From contig CM040085.1 in assembly GCA_022496805.1 (NCBI GenBank), positions 12,181,811 to 12,245,810 of the forward strand: a stretch of DNA of 64,000 bases, read 5' to 3'. Numbering within the stretch: the stretch's first letter is position 1; every line of letters starts with the position of its first letter. The DNA comes from Pohlia nutans (taxonomy: Eukaryota > Streptophyta > Bryopsida > Bryales > Mniaceae). Positions 52,320 through 63,776 of this stretch are shown piece after piece. Both the position numbers and the translations under genes were made by a program. The notes under the pieces are model-generated. The model searched no databases. It saw nothing but the letters and a program-made list of their open reading frames with translations, and was not told the origin of the DNA.

Positions 52320-53489
52320 CCCTTAAACGTCAAGAGGGCCTGGGCGGGGCAACCCGGAAGGTATCTAAATATTTTTGGAGGAAAAAGAAAAAAAAAAAAA
52401 AATTGAAAAAATAGAAAAACGGCTTTGCTGGCCAGCCATTGCTGCGGCACTTATTCAAAAACGACTTGTAGTGCCCAACTTCAACTCCTGTTCACTCCGA
52501 CTACTTTGATTGCTTGTGGATGATTCCACAAGCTCCCAAATGAGGCGCAAATCAAGAATCTAAATCGCTTTTTCAGTAGCTTTCCAATGCACCAATTCTC
52601 TCTTGATTTGGTTGAGAAAAACTACTTTTTTCCTCAATTATTCCTTTATAACAAGCCCGTGGGGCTTGCTTTGACGTTTAACCCTTTAGTGCCCAGGTAA
52701 CCACTAAGTGGTCACTAGATCACTAGAAAATGAAATGCTGGAAAATCTGTGAACCATCTTAGTCCGATGTCTGAAGTTCAAATGTGTAACTTTTGATTTT
52801 GCAAATGATGCAAAAAGAAAATTTGAAATCTGGCTTTCTTAGCTATCCAAATACCTATGTACAAAACACCAAAATACTGCAAATACCTCAAAATACAGCA
52901 AATACTTACAAATACAACACATGTACTATGTGGTATTTCTTGTGTTTGCAAGTTTGTTATCTTGTATTTTTTTTTTGGATTGTGTTTTCTTGTTCATGTT
53001 CCAGTAGTGTATGTATTCCGATCTTGATCAATGTACCAACTCCTTTCTTATTTTAACGTATAAATTTTGTCCTAAACCGTACATGGATAAGTCACTCTCA
53101 CTTATAAAATCCACAATAATTATGTATGAGTTTGTTCTTGACATGAAAGATTGCAATGAAGAGGTGTTGACACAGGCCATTGCAGAACATCTTCACTTTT
53201 ATTTTTGAAAATTTAACCCAAATTCTATTTAACCTTGAAGTCACACACCCCCCAAAATCTTATTTTTGAGTGTGCATCATACGGTTCAAAGACATACTAT
53301 AATCTTCCAATCCAACGGTCCGATCTTACCAAGATTTAACCGACACTTGTTTCATTGAGCTATGCTTACATTCATACGGTTGGATACTATTAATAGTATC
53401 ACTAATTTCAACAGAGAGAGTTTTAAAGAAACATCACCCAAAAAACGGTGGTTTCTCCAGAACCACCCTGGGCACTAAAGGGTTAAGGG
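52320..53489. mobile_element. TTAA-type element, family E, interrupted by family F
   Basis: Left TTAA at 52316-52319, left end CCCTTAAACGTCAA. The right end is split: TTGACGT stops at 52677 and TTAAGGG resumes at 53483-53489, followed by TTAA at 53490-53493. Removing family F and one TTAA gives TTGACGTTTAAGGG, the exact inverse of the left end. Without family F it is about 365 bp and non-coding. Confidence 0.88.
52682..53482. mobile_element. TTAA-type element, family F, nested in family E
   Basis: 801 bp bounded by perfect 16 bp inverted repeats CCCTTTAGTGCCCAGG (52682-52697) and CCTGGGCACTAAAGGG (53467-53482), with TTAA on both sides (52678-52681 and 53483-53486). Its interior is AT-rich with no transposase. 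Perfect ends suggest it is younger than most of its neighbours. Confidence 0.92.
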
Positions 53490-53493
53490 TTAA

Positions 53494-54281
53494 GGAATTC
53501 TAAGGCATACACAAGATCTCACGACAGAATCCTTGGCAACTGGTTCCTCATGTAAAGTACATCAGTGGCACTTACAATCATGTCAACTTTATCATCCATG
53601 TAAATTCTAGATTTTACCAAATAATGTCACTTGGATTACTGTTGGGACTCAGCCAGGAAAAGATCGGTGAAAGATTTGAAAAACATATACACTCAAATCT
53701 CTTTATAATGATCCTCTTTACAATCACATTCTAAAATATTATACATACTTGTGATATTATTATTGAGTGTAGTACACTTGTCACACATTCAAACTATGTT
53801 GTAGTGAAAAAGTCAGATTAGAGGTAAGATTGAACACTCAACCTTCATTGTTTAATTGAATCCTTTCAGGGACAAATGGGTTTCTTAATGCACTCTCACA
53901 TGTTTTCACACAACTAGACATGTGAAAGTAATGCAACCATATGCATAAACAACATGGCAGATCCTAAGGATGTGTCACAAGGGATGTGACATGCCGTTCC
54001 TAGATTTTATCAGTGTCATGCCATTTCCTCACAGAGGGTTGAGTGTACAGAAGGCCTGGAATTGCACTGCCAGAATCTTCGTGGGGTATAGATTTCAGGT
54101 TTCCAAGGGCAAGTGGCCCCGCGTGACAGGCAGCCAAGCTCATTTCTATGTTTGTAAACTGGTGGATATAACACGTCACCAGAGGAAAATGTACGCCACC
54201 GGTAGATATTGAAAACCGTCCGCATGGACAGAGCCTGCCTGGGCGCGAAGAAACTCTTTTGTCGCAATAACGCAGCCAGCT
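53494..54281. other. Intergenic, upstream of the next gene
   Basis: No gene seen. The last 300 bp are richer in GC and probably hold a promoter. Confidence 0.4.
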
Positions 54282-57200
54282 ATGGCGGAGATGGAAGAAG
54301 ACGCACCACTTGCCGGCGCTACTCCTTTCCCCGTGAGTGAACCCCTGTTCTTAACTCTTGATTCCATTTTCTTCCTTCATCACTGCTCGAATCCGCTTCG
54401 ATCGCCGTCTTTCTCATTGCTTGCGGTAAATAGTCATCATTTTTGTATTGAAATATCATAACGTCTCTATTTCATGTATCTGAAATGAAACTTCTCTCCT
54501 TGTTGCATGGACTGATGTGTTGTAGGTGATCAGAATTTTGAGTTGAATCTTCATTGCTCTCGTTCTTAAGTCGTGGAAGTAACTTGAAGTCATTTTGTAA
54601 TTCAAAATGTTTTACGCTATCTTCCTGCCAGTGCACAGCCGTGAAATTTGTTGTGCATGTTCGAGGTGTCAAGAATCGTATGGTCTAATTTTTCCGAGTT
54701 AGGGTTAGTGAATGACGAACTATTTGAGTATCTGAAATGAAACTCCTCTCCTCGTTGGATGGATTGATGTCTTGTGGATGATCAGAATTTTGAGTTGAAT
54801 CTTCTTTCTACTTAAGTCGTGGAATTAAACTGAAGTCATTTTGTAATTCGAAATGTTTTACGCGATCTTCCTGCCAGTGCACAGCCGTGAAATTTATTAT
54901 GCATGTTCGAGGTTTTAAGAATAGTATGCTCTATTGTTTCCGAGTTAGGGTTAGTGAAGGACGAACTATTTGATTTTCATAGCTCTCTGTTTTGATGATA
55001 TTATTTAATAATCGAATTACGAATGCCTGTACGCACATTATCTACATACAGCCGGGGTGATTGTTTCTTGTTGAATGCGTAACTCTCTAACTAATTAAAT
55101 ATGCCGACGTATATGTGTGAAGTGCACATTTTGTGCCATAGTCTAGGTGAAGTCTTACAGGGATGGATGATAAAGAACTTATAACCAAGCAAGTATTTGG
55201 TTGCAGGTGTAAATTTCCAGTTTCTAGAGCTTGAATGTTCCTGCTAGTAGTGCAACTTGTGTTCCCCCGAGGAAATGATGAAGTTTGATGTAAGAAAGTT
55301 GCTCAGAAAGTGCGTGTTTATGTAGACAGAAGTGGTTGTTTATATCATAGAAAGTAGGAATACGCTAGGTGATCAATATCCAGGCATCTTAAGGTGAATA
55401 GTTTTCTGTCAAAATGCAATGTCGTTTATTGAAAACTGTGTACCATTACACGTGCATCCACTATCTTGTAGTATCGTCCATGTTTCGGAAGAAACTTTTG
55501 GTGCGTGTTCATGTTCTTAAAGTGTTGATCCTTATTTTAGCTAGGTTTTGCATACATAGATGACTCACATGGACCTTTCATGATTAACACATGCTTCAAA
55601 GCGAGAACTGAATGATATCGTGGTGGTTACGATCATAGACTTCTTGTTGTTTCCAGGAATGGTCAGGTTGTGTATGAACCTGTAGCTAGCGCACGATGCT
55701 CTAACTTCTTGTGGTTATTGCAGTTTGTGGAGGTAATAGGTCCGGATGGCAAGAAGAAGAGATTTGCGAAAGGAACGCGAGCGGGCTTCGCGGTGGAGAG
55801 GTTCAATAAGCTGATTCCTAATGACTCCAAGCCTGTCGTATGCATCCAGGCATACAAGGAAGGAGAGGAACCCATTGAGTATGGGCCTGACGTGGAGCTT
55901 ATGTTATATGACCAGGCTTGGACTTTGCAATCTGTCTCAGAATGTAAGTTTTACTTGTCATACACTTCTCTTTAGGCTTCTATCTGATACCCTTCAATTT
56001 TGAAATCGTTCGGCTGATTATCTCAAGGTTTATGGTTTTCTTTGCAATTTATAATTATTTATTCATTTTTCAAGGAGTCATCGATATAGTATACACTACC
56101 ACCACGGTATGAGTGCCGTTCATGTTTTCTTGGACATTGCCATTTTTTTTATCCCTGGCTAAATGTGGTCGCAACATTATTCAATCGAAAATGTCATGCA
56201 CGAGCAAATAACATTGCCAAATATTCATCTCGAACATCTTTTCAAACAGTCAGAACACTATGCTTGCAAATATTTGGTTTTTGTAACATAAAAAAAAGTT
56301 TGTAGCAATCTGTGTAACAGGTAAACCTCGTCGAAAAAGCAAGGCTGGTGAACAAAGTGTTAAGAAATGACCAATATATTTTCCTCTGTGCCTGTGCAAG
56401 AGGTGTGCTGTGTTTAACATAGAGCGCTTTCAATAGCTCACTTGATGCCATATATTGTTCTGTTATTTCTAAACTGCATTTCTTTTCATTGTGCGATGAT
56501 AGCTATGCCCAAAGATGGGAAATCAAGATACACGAAAGAAATCATGACACATGATGATTAAATGTTTCAGACTTGCCATTGCATTGAGAGATTTGATGTT
56601 GGATGTGGTTTTGTAGATATTTTCCCAATTCCTGATATCAACGCGGAGGCAGGGACAGAAACTGCTAAGGCGGAGCTCTACAAGTGGAGCTCTTCTAGTC
56701 AGGCCCCTTGGGAGATCAATGAAGGCAAGCCGCATGCTGCATTTACTTCAGAACAACCTTTGGCTTTAATCGTGCTGTATCAAGTATTATTTATAATTTT
56801 ATGCATTCTAATTGAATCCAAGCCATTGTATGTTGGTGTTCTAGTCACTTACAATTGTTCATGCTGTGAATTAAGTATGGTGGTCTAAAAATAACGTTTT
56901 CTTGCAAAAGTCAACTTCTGTCAATCATTCTAATGCATTTAGACCCACAGATGTAGCCAAGGCTCTATTGGACAAAGCGACTCCAGCAGATGGTGATGCA
57001 TTACGAGTAAGTACACCACAGGACCTGAGGTCCTTTTCAAGTCTTCCACTGTTGACACGAAGATGTCATCCAGCTCTTTCGGAGTGTTTTTGTGTCCTTG
57101 TGTTCAAATACTTTTTAACGTTCTCTGGCCGTGCATGCCGTTTTCTTTCTCCATATATTGTGTATCTTTGTACTGAGGGTTGTAATTGATGCTCTTTGTA

Positions 57201-57537
57201 ATCCTTTTGCTGAGCATTGAATGTATGTCCTGAACTAGCTTTCGTTTCTATTAAGAAGAGTGGCTAATTATTCAAGCGAGTAGTGTAGATTTCTTTGACG
57301 TTTTCAAGTCCGGTTGTGCCAGTGGCTCACTCGTGCTCTGGATTTGTCCAGGGGTGGGAGGAGTTTTACCCGGGAGGAGTGCTGCCTGAAGGTGGTAAAC
57401 AAGAATGTACTCCTGAATACTTTACCAAGGTGCTTTTGATGTTTCTGTGCATTTTTGGCTTTGCTGGTGCTCTTGGTTATTTCCTAGAAAGAATGCCAGA
57501 AATCATACCAAAGTACAATCCTATTGAGCCATCGTAG
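54282..57537 (+). CDS. Conserved-looking plant protein with one C-terminal membrane helix, unrecognised
   Basis: Five exons give one frame: 54282-54332, 55724-55943, 56617-56783, 56911-57006, 57352-57537; 720 bp, 239 residues. Exons 1, 2 and 5 are well supported by strong splice sites; the 3' edge of exon 3 and exon 4 are less certain. The N-terminus is short and acidic (MAEMEEDAPLAG), without a transit-like sequence. A folded part follows: FVEVIGPDGKKKRFAKGTRA and AFERFNKL-like helix, VVCIQAYKEGEEPIEYGPD. Near the C-terminus FTKVLLMFLCIFGFAGALGY is a membrane helix, then RMPEIIPKYNPIEPS. I do not recognise the family. It may be a tail-region membrane subunit of an organelle or ER complex. 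Confidence 0.65.
54476..54974. repeat. Head-to-tail duplication of about 250 bp in intron 1
   Basis: Segments 54476-54727 and 54728-54974 are direct copies with few differences, sharing GATCAGAATTTTGAGTTGAA, CCTGCCAGTGCACAGCCGTG and GAGTTAGGGTTAGTGAA. It is a simple tandem duplication, with no transposon ends. Confidence 0.92.
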
Positions 57538-57559
57538 ATGCCAGTATCCTTTCAACCCA

Positions 57560-58197
57560 TAGATGCAAAATATCAATTTGTAAAATTTCCTGTATGTCAT
57601 AGGCAAATAACCGTAGATTTCAGTTTACAGTCTGTTGAAAATGTTACAATCTGTTACTGATTATGAAGTTGTTGTCCCTCTCGAAAGCTTCTCAAAAAGA
57701 AAACGTTTGGCTTGAGTGACACCGATGCAATAATATAGGCTTGCTCTTTTATGCCTGGAATACTCATAAAAAATTCAGTGGGGCTCCAAAATTTACATTT
57801 CAAGTTGGGTTGGCTTTAGATTCCAACCCCTAGCTGAACCTCTTGATCCTCCAAGTATTGGTAGACAAATCATAAGAGGAGAGAAGAAAATTTGAAACAT
57901 TTAGTGTAGACACGCCAATTACCTTTGGCACAGTATCGTGCACCATGTTGATCGTTTTATTTGCATTGAAGTGCACGCGGTGATTTGCAATATAAGGTTA
58001 TTAGCATGTCTGTGATATATGTGTTCTATAAAAGAGAAATGTGAACGGCATGGGATGTAACTTCACCAGCTGTCAAGACTGAGCTAGCAAACCAGTCCTG
58101 GGCCTAATAGCATGGTCTTTTCGACACAGCTTATTGAGGCTTCACCTGACTTGAGGGCAATAAAAGCGCAACCCCCCTTCCACTTTAGTTTGTACAG
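57560..58197. other. 3' flank, no gene seen
   Basis: No coding frame. No clear repeat end before the foldback element. Confidence 0.4.
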
Positions 58198-59138
58198 TAC
58201 AGTCAGGTCTAATATGCTTACGAATTCCCCTCTGTAGGAAAAAAATGTTCAGAAACTTTGAACAATGTGTGCTCAAAAATTATCCGATTTGGAAACTGTA
58301 AAGTGCGTTGCAATCACATTGGAGTGTACTACAATATCAATACAAATTTAGACATGTATTAGTGAAAATCATACAACAAGTTAAAAATATTATGTACCTA
58401 TCTACCATTGAGTGCTCTCACCCTTTGCTTCAATTATAGTGTCCATTCTAGCAAGCGTATTTGAACTGAGCGTTTGAAATTGTTTTTGAGATACTTGAGC
58501 CTATACTTGTTGGAGGAGTTGTATCATTTCATTTGTCTCCTTTGCGATTTCTTCTTTTGTAATGGTGTAGGAGCTTTCACTGGTTTTGACAAAAGTTCAC
58601 TTGTCATCATTCCTCCAACTAAACAATCAGTAGTTGATTTTTTGGAACTTATTTATAAAAATACATTGATCGGCTTCTATTTTATGCATTATAGACCTAT
58701 TCAACTCACATTGATGGAGGATGGTACTCCTATACACTGTAGTAGGTGCCCTCATGACTAGAAACAAGCCCATGGAATTCAAAAGATTATGAAAGACAAA
58801 GATGATATGATACAAATCACTCAACAAGTATAGGCTCAAATATCTCAAAAACAATTTCAAATGCTCATTTCAAATATGCTTGCTAGAATGGACACTGTAA
58901 TTGAAGCAAAAGGTGAGAGTACTCAATGGTACATAGGTATATAATATTTTTAACTTGTTGTATGATTTTCACTAATACATGTCTAAATTTATATTGATAT
59001 TGTAGTACACTCCAATGTGATTGCAACGCACTTTACGGTTTCCAAATCAGATCATTTTTGAGTACACATGCATTGTTCAAAGTTTCTGAATTTTTTTCCT
59101 ACAACAAGGAATTCGTAAGCATATTAGACCTGACTGTA
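58198..59138. mobile_element. Large foldback element, family K copy 1
   Basis: Left arm from 58198 (TACAGTCAGGTCTAATATGC) to about 58530 is repeated in inverse from about 58805 to 59138 (GCATATTAGACCTGACTGTA). Arms of about 330 bp surround a loop of about 270 bp. Differences between arms are few. The open frame at 58474-58761 lies mostly in the arm and loop and has no motif. Transcripts would form a long hairpin. The target duplication is unclear. Confidence 0.88.
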
Positions 59139-59287
59139 GTAATGAATTTGCATCTCTCTTAGGATAACCGTCGCATTAGTTGTTGTTGTCTTGTCGAAAA
59201 CTTCTCTTTGTCAACCCTTCATTTGCTTTTCAAAAACCAGGTTTACATCATTCGTTTGAACGTTAAATCTTCTCTTCTATCAATATG

Positions 59288-59898
59288 TATAGTCGGGTAC
59301 AACATGCTTACGAATTTTCAATCAGTTTTCATTAGAAAGTTCAATATTTTTTAGGAAGCTCTAGCATGCTAAAAAATGAACCGATTTTGAAACCACAAAT
59401 TGCATTGGAATTGCAATGAAGCGTGCTTCAACTTCATAATAAGTGAAAAAATAATTATTTAAAATAAGACAAAAATTTGAATTTCTTTTATACACTATCT
59501 GTCATTTCATAGTGAACCTGTGGAAGATAGTCAAAGATTTTTTGCATTAAGGTAAAGAACAAGTAAGAAACCATACAATTAGTTCAAGTGGTGTGGGATC
59601 AAGTATCTCTAAAGCAATTGTGAAGGTTCATTTTTAATATGTACCATTAAATACAAGTTGTAATTTTCACAAATGGTGGTTGCACTAAATGGTAGATAGT
59701 ATATAGAAAACATCAGATTTTTTGTATGATTTTCAATTACATATGTGTATTTGTAATGATGATAAAATAGACTTTAGTGTGATTCCAATGCAAATTAAAA
59801 TTTGAAATTCCGTTCATTTTTGACCATAAGGGGCCTTCCAAAGTTCCCACAAATCTCAACTGGATCCAAAATTCGTAACCATCTTGTACTCGACTGTA
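59288..59898. mobile_element. Foldback element, family K copy 2
   Basis: Starts TATAGTCGGGTACAACATGC and ends with the inverse (CATCTTGTACTCGACTGTA), sharing the TACAGTC-type end and TTACGAATT word with copy 1. Inner pairing is looser. 611 bp, non-coding. It lies 150 bp from copy 1. Confidence 0.75.
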
Positions 59899-60379
59899 CA
59901 TGCTTGCAACCAAATACCAAAAGGGAGGAGGCGATGGAGAGCTGAGGCGCAGGCGCTAGCGCAGTGAAGGACAGGTGCTGTGTGGATCGGAATACTTGAG
60001 TAAGAGTATGAGAGCAGTGAGGGTGATTCCTAAGCTCCATAGAAGTTGAGGATTCCCGTATGTACTGTACTTGTGGTAAACGAAGAAGTTTTAGATCTGG
60101 ATCTGTGAGTGTGTAGTGTTGGGAAGTGGGCACACCAAATCTGGAGCGAGCTTGGTGTGCAACCAGATCTACTCTCCCAGTTTTTTGCAGGAACAGTGAC
60201 AAGGGATCCACAAACGACATTCAAGCATCCAGTTCTACCTGCACCGCCAGATCGGCCTAGCCTCTCGTGGATTCAGCATCAGTTTTCAAGAAGCAACACC
60301 AACATCATCACCAACAGTGCAACTAGTTCGATCCCACCACCAACACCATAATGAGTACCACCGACACCGCACCCTGTGA

Positions 60380-61200
60380 TCAGCAAGCATGAGATCGGCC
60401 CAGTTCGTGATCGACGTAGTTCGACAGGATCAGCGCAAGTTCGAGGTAGTTATTCGCAAGTTCGTTCAGAGCAGATAAGACGCAAGTTCGAGGGTAACCA
60501 AGTTCGAGTTCGAGATGCAATCATCAGATCGGTAGCCGCAATTGAGTAGCCGGCAGTCCACTAAATCAGCAGATCGTTCGTTTGGTAGCAGATCGGAAGT
60601 TCAGGAGTAGCAGAGATTGGAGTTCGGCAAACGAGATCGGAAGCAGACGAGATCGGAAGTAGGAGACCTAGTAGTCCGACAACAGAGATCGGTAGTAGAC
60701 GAGATCGAAAGCAGATCGGAAGCAGATCGACAGCAGTCGGAAGAGCCAGGTCTGTTAGGAGGTTGATCGACAGTTCGGAGGCTGATCGACAATTTGTAGG
60801 CTGATCGACAATTAGGAGGCAGTTCGGAGGCTGATCGACAGGCTGATTAACATCAGTTCGTAGTTGAGATCAGCAAGGTTTGTAATCGGCATCAGTCACA
60901 AGCAGTTATTATCATCAGTTAGAACTTAGAAGTTGTTCAAAGGTTGATCGACAAGCGGATCGGCATCAACTCGAAGCTGATTAAGTCTGTGATCAGAAGT
61001 TCGACAGCTCGACGTTGTTTAGTTCGACATCAGTTTAGAAGCTCGATATCAGTGAAGTCCGACATCAGTTTAGAAGCTCGATATCAGTGAAGTCCGACAT
61101 CAGTTTAGAAGCTCGATATCAGTGAAGTCCGACATCAGTTTAGAAGCTCGATATCAGTGAAGTCCGACATCAGTTAAGTTGATTAGTCCGACATCAATTA
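60380..61200. repeat. Subrepeat-rich leader (GATCGG/TTCGA motifs) with a 35 bp tandem array
   Basis: Dense degenerate repeats of AGATCGGAAGCAGATCG and AGTTCGACATCAG type cover 60400-61200. Within it, 61026-61178 is an exact 35 bp unit repeated 4.4 times (GACATCAGTTTAGAAGCTCG, then ATATCAGTGAAGTCC). This may be the 5' leader of the element whose coding frame starts near 62055. Confidence 0.85.
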
Positions 61201-61221
61201 TCAGCAACTCGTAGTTGATTA

Positions 61222-61552
61222 CACTAGTAGAAAACATGGTCAAAAAGAACCGCAGCCAAAATCGGCTGCGGTTCTTTTGACCACCATGATCTGCAGTAGC
61301 TTAGTGACTGCAGATTTTTCTTTTTTGATTTACGATTTCAATTTTAGGATTTTTAGGGCGTGTAATATACCGTTGGAAAGGTCTTGAAAATACCTTTCCA
61401 ACGGTATATTACACGCCCCTAAATGATTAAAATTGTAGTCGCAAATCTAAAAAAACAAATCTGCAGTCATTTAGCGAATGCAGATCAGGGTGGTCAAAAG
61501 AACCGAAACCGATTTTGGCTGCGGTTCTTTTCGATCATGTTTTCTACTAGTG
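61222..61552. mobile_element. CACTA-like foldback MITE
   Basis: 331 bp bounded by CACTAGTAGAAAACATGGTC and the inverse ending TTTTCTACTAGTG, with TTA at 61219-61221 and 61553-61555. The two halves pair over nearly their full length. The centre, near 61385, holds paired GGCGTGTAATATACCGTTGG and its inverse. CACTA ends with a 3 bp duplication fit the En/Spm group. A transcript would be a near-perfect hairpin of about 160 bp. Confidence 0.9.
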
Positions 61553-61567
61553 TTAGTACAAAGTCAA

Positions 61568-61645
61568 GAAGACCAGGAAGTCAGGAAGCCAGGAAGTCAG
61601 GAAGCCAAGAAACCAAGGAGTCAGGAAGTCAGGAAGTCAAGTCCA
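61568..61645. repeat. Short tandem repeat AGGAAGTC/AGGAAGCC
   Basis: Units of 8-10 bp (CAGGAAGTC, CAGGAAGCC) recur about eight times just right of the CACTA-like element. Confidence 0.85.
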
Positions 61646-62054
61646 CCAGGCAGCCCAAAGCCAACTTCATCTAGGGCAGTGCAACCACAACCAGTCAAGG
61701 TCGCCATCACCAGCATTGCAGCATATTAGGCAGAGGTAACCCTCACCCACTCCACCATACTCCCTGCCTAGCAAGGTACGTAATCCCCCTCTTTACATAA
61801 TTTCCTGTTTTTTGTTTCCAGTAGATAGGAATGGTTCAAAAAGCACATGTGACACTCCTTTAAATGAATACCTAATTCACAAACTCCTCTACTACAAAGT
61901 CCCACTACACGCGTCAGTGGAAAGTAGAGGAATAACACCAAAACAACTCAACAACAACACTAATTCACACCACTTGGTTTACTCAAATATCTCTACTAAA
62001 CTAACCAAACTTAACCTAGTAGCTTTAATTGGTGTTTTAACTTGCAGAAAAAAG

Positions 62055-63776
62055 ATGATAGGACAAGGAGGAGGAAGGGGCGCTGCTAGAGATCTTACAG
62101 ATGACCCAGATTTTGTGATGATGGAGACGGACTCTCCACCCCAAAGACAGAAAAGGAATGGAGGCAGCAAAGCATCATCAGCAAAAAAAAGGAGCAAAGC
62201 ATCATCAGCAAAAAAGAGGGGCAAGTCAGCATCCAAGGAAAAGACTCCACCAGCACAGCATTTTTGGCTTGGATTTGAGGCGATGGAGAAGCTAGTTATT
62301 GATGAAGGAGCACCGCAGAGCTTCGAACCAACCCCAATCCAGACCTTTGTGAAGAAAGGCCTTTCAGAAAAAGAAGCAGCAGAGCTCCTTATATCGGTAT
62401 TTTCCTACCCTCATGTTGGTCAAACTCTTTTTCCACTAGTCCGCCCAAATGGTATAGAAGGGCAACATTTCAATATAACCTAGCTTCCATTTGAAGTAGA
62501 AATGGACCCCGATACTGGCCTTTCATATGACTATCATGTAGCCATCTATTTCCAAAAACCAGCCCGGCAATACACACATGAGGAGGTCTTAGCATTAATT
62601 GCAGCACGAGTGAGAGATATGAGAATATCACTAGGGACTAAGATAGCAGAACCCATCGCAATCCTTTGCAAAAATGGTTCTACAAGGCATTGGTCTGGTA
62701 CAATCAAGCTGCACTTGAAGCATCCCGCGGTTGATGGCATAAATCTACTCAGTGGCGTTAGACCCTTTATCCTCACTTTGGATACCATTATGACAGTTGG
62801 GAAAGTCTGCAAAAGCTATAACACTATAGCTAGGAACAATATGCTTTCTGTAAAGATCAACAGTCTCTCTCTTGGGAATATCACGGGCCACGGACTTTTT
62901 AAAGAAGTAGTTGAAGAAAGCTTCAAGAGGGGACATGAATTAGAGATCACGGGTGTGTAGAAAAATATCACCGAGACATGGGCATGGTTGGTGGCACCAA
63001 CCCCTACACAAGCAGAGAAGATTGTGAAGTTCGAGGCTACTTTTCGCAATGAAATTATAGCACCCACCATCAAAATTGGGGAGAGACTTTCTACAACTCA
63101 ACTGGCCAGAAAGAATTGTTTGATGTTGGTTTTGTAAGGTTTGAAGCTCACAAAGACAATAAAAGAGACACTACACGAGATTAAGGAGGTTATGGGGCCC
63201 AAGAACATCTCCTCTAGTTTCTTTCCAAAGCAACGTGACAACCTACACAGCGGATCAGTCAACATCGAATGCCTCAATCCTATTGTTTATCGCCAGTTTG
63301 TCAACAAGACACACAAGATTCACAACTCCCACGTTACTTTTACTCCACACCCGAAGAGCTTGGAGGGAACACTGCCACCATCAGAAGAGCAACAAAAGCA
63401 ATTTGGATTTTGTGACATCAACACCGCCCTCGTGAACACCATAGAAGCCATTCAGAATGCACCAAGCAACCAAGGGAAGAAACCAAGAGCAGAGAAAGAA
63501 GACATCATCGAATTCAAAGAAGAATTGAAGCCAAAGTTGAAGGAGTTGAAAGCAAAGCTCACAATTGAATTCAAGGAAGAATTGGCAACACAGAAAGAAG
63601 ACATCATCACCACTGTAAACACCTACGCCCAAAGACTCAACTCCAACTTGCATGAAATAATGAGAAGACAAATGGCAGAATTCTCCAGGGAGGTCTCAAT
63701 AGCAATCATGGGTAGAGAAGGAGGACCCGAACTCTTAGCACTTCCACCTCCACCAAGTAACCAGCCAAACATGTGA
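62055..63776 (+). pseudogene. ORF1-like (retroelement RNA-binding type) coding region with three in-frame stops
   Basis: One frame runs from ATG 62055 to a stop at 63774-63776, broken only by TAG 62481-62483, TAG 62958-62960 and TAA 63135-63137. Coding sense continues across all three without a shift. About 570 residues: a basic N-terminus with repeated KASSAKKRSK; a globular part with HWSGTIKLHLKHPAVDG and GVRPFILTLD, reminiscent of an RRM-type nucleic-acid-binding fold; a charged coiled segment (KPKLKELKAKLTIEFKEE); and a proline-rich tail. No reverse transcriptase lies in the window. An ORF1 of a non-LTR element or a gag-like protein fits best, with ORF2 possibly beyond base 64000. Each stop could come from CAG or CAA by one C-to-T change. 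Confidence 0.5.

Noticed and set aside
58474..58761. A 95-residue membrane-like protein
   Set aside because: It lies across an arm and loop of the foldback element; the inverse arm gives the same first residues, so it is repeat sequence.
61026..61178. CRISPR-like array from the 35 bp repeats
   Set aside because: Units are contiguous with no unique spacers, in a plant nuclear context; a simple tandem repeat.
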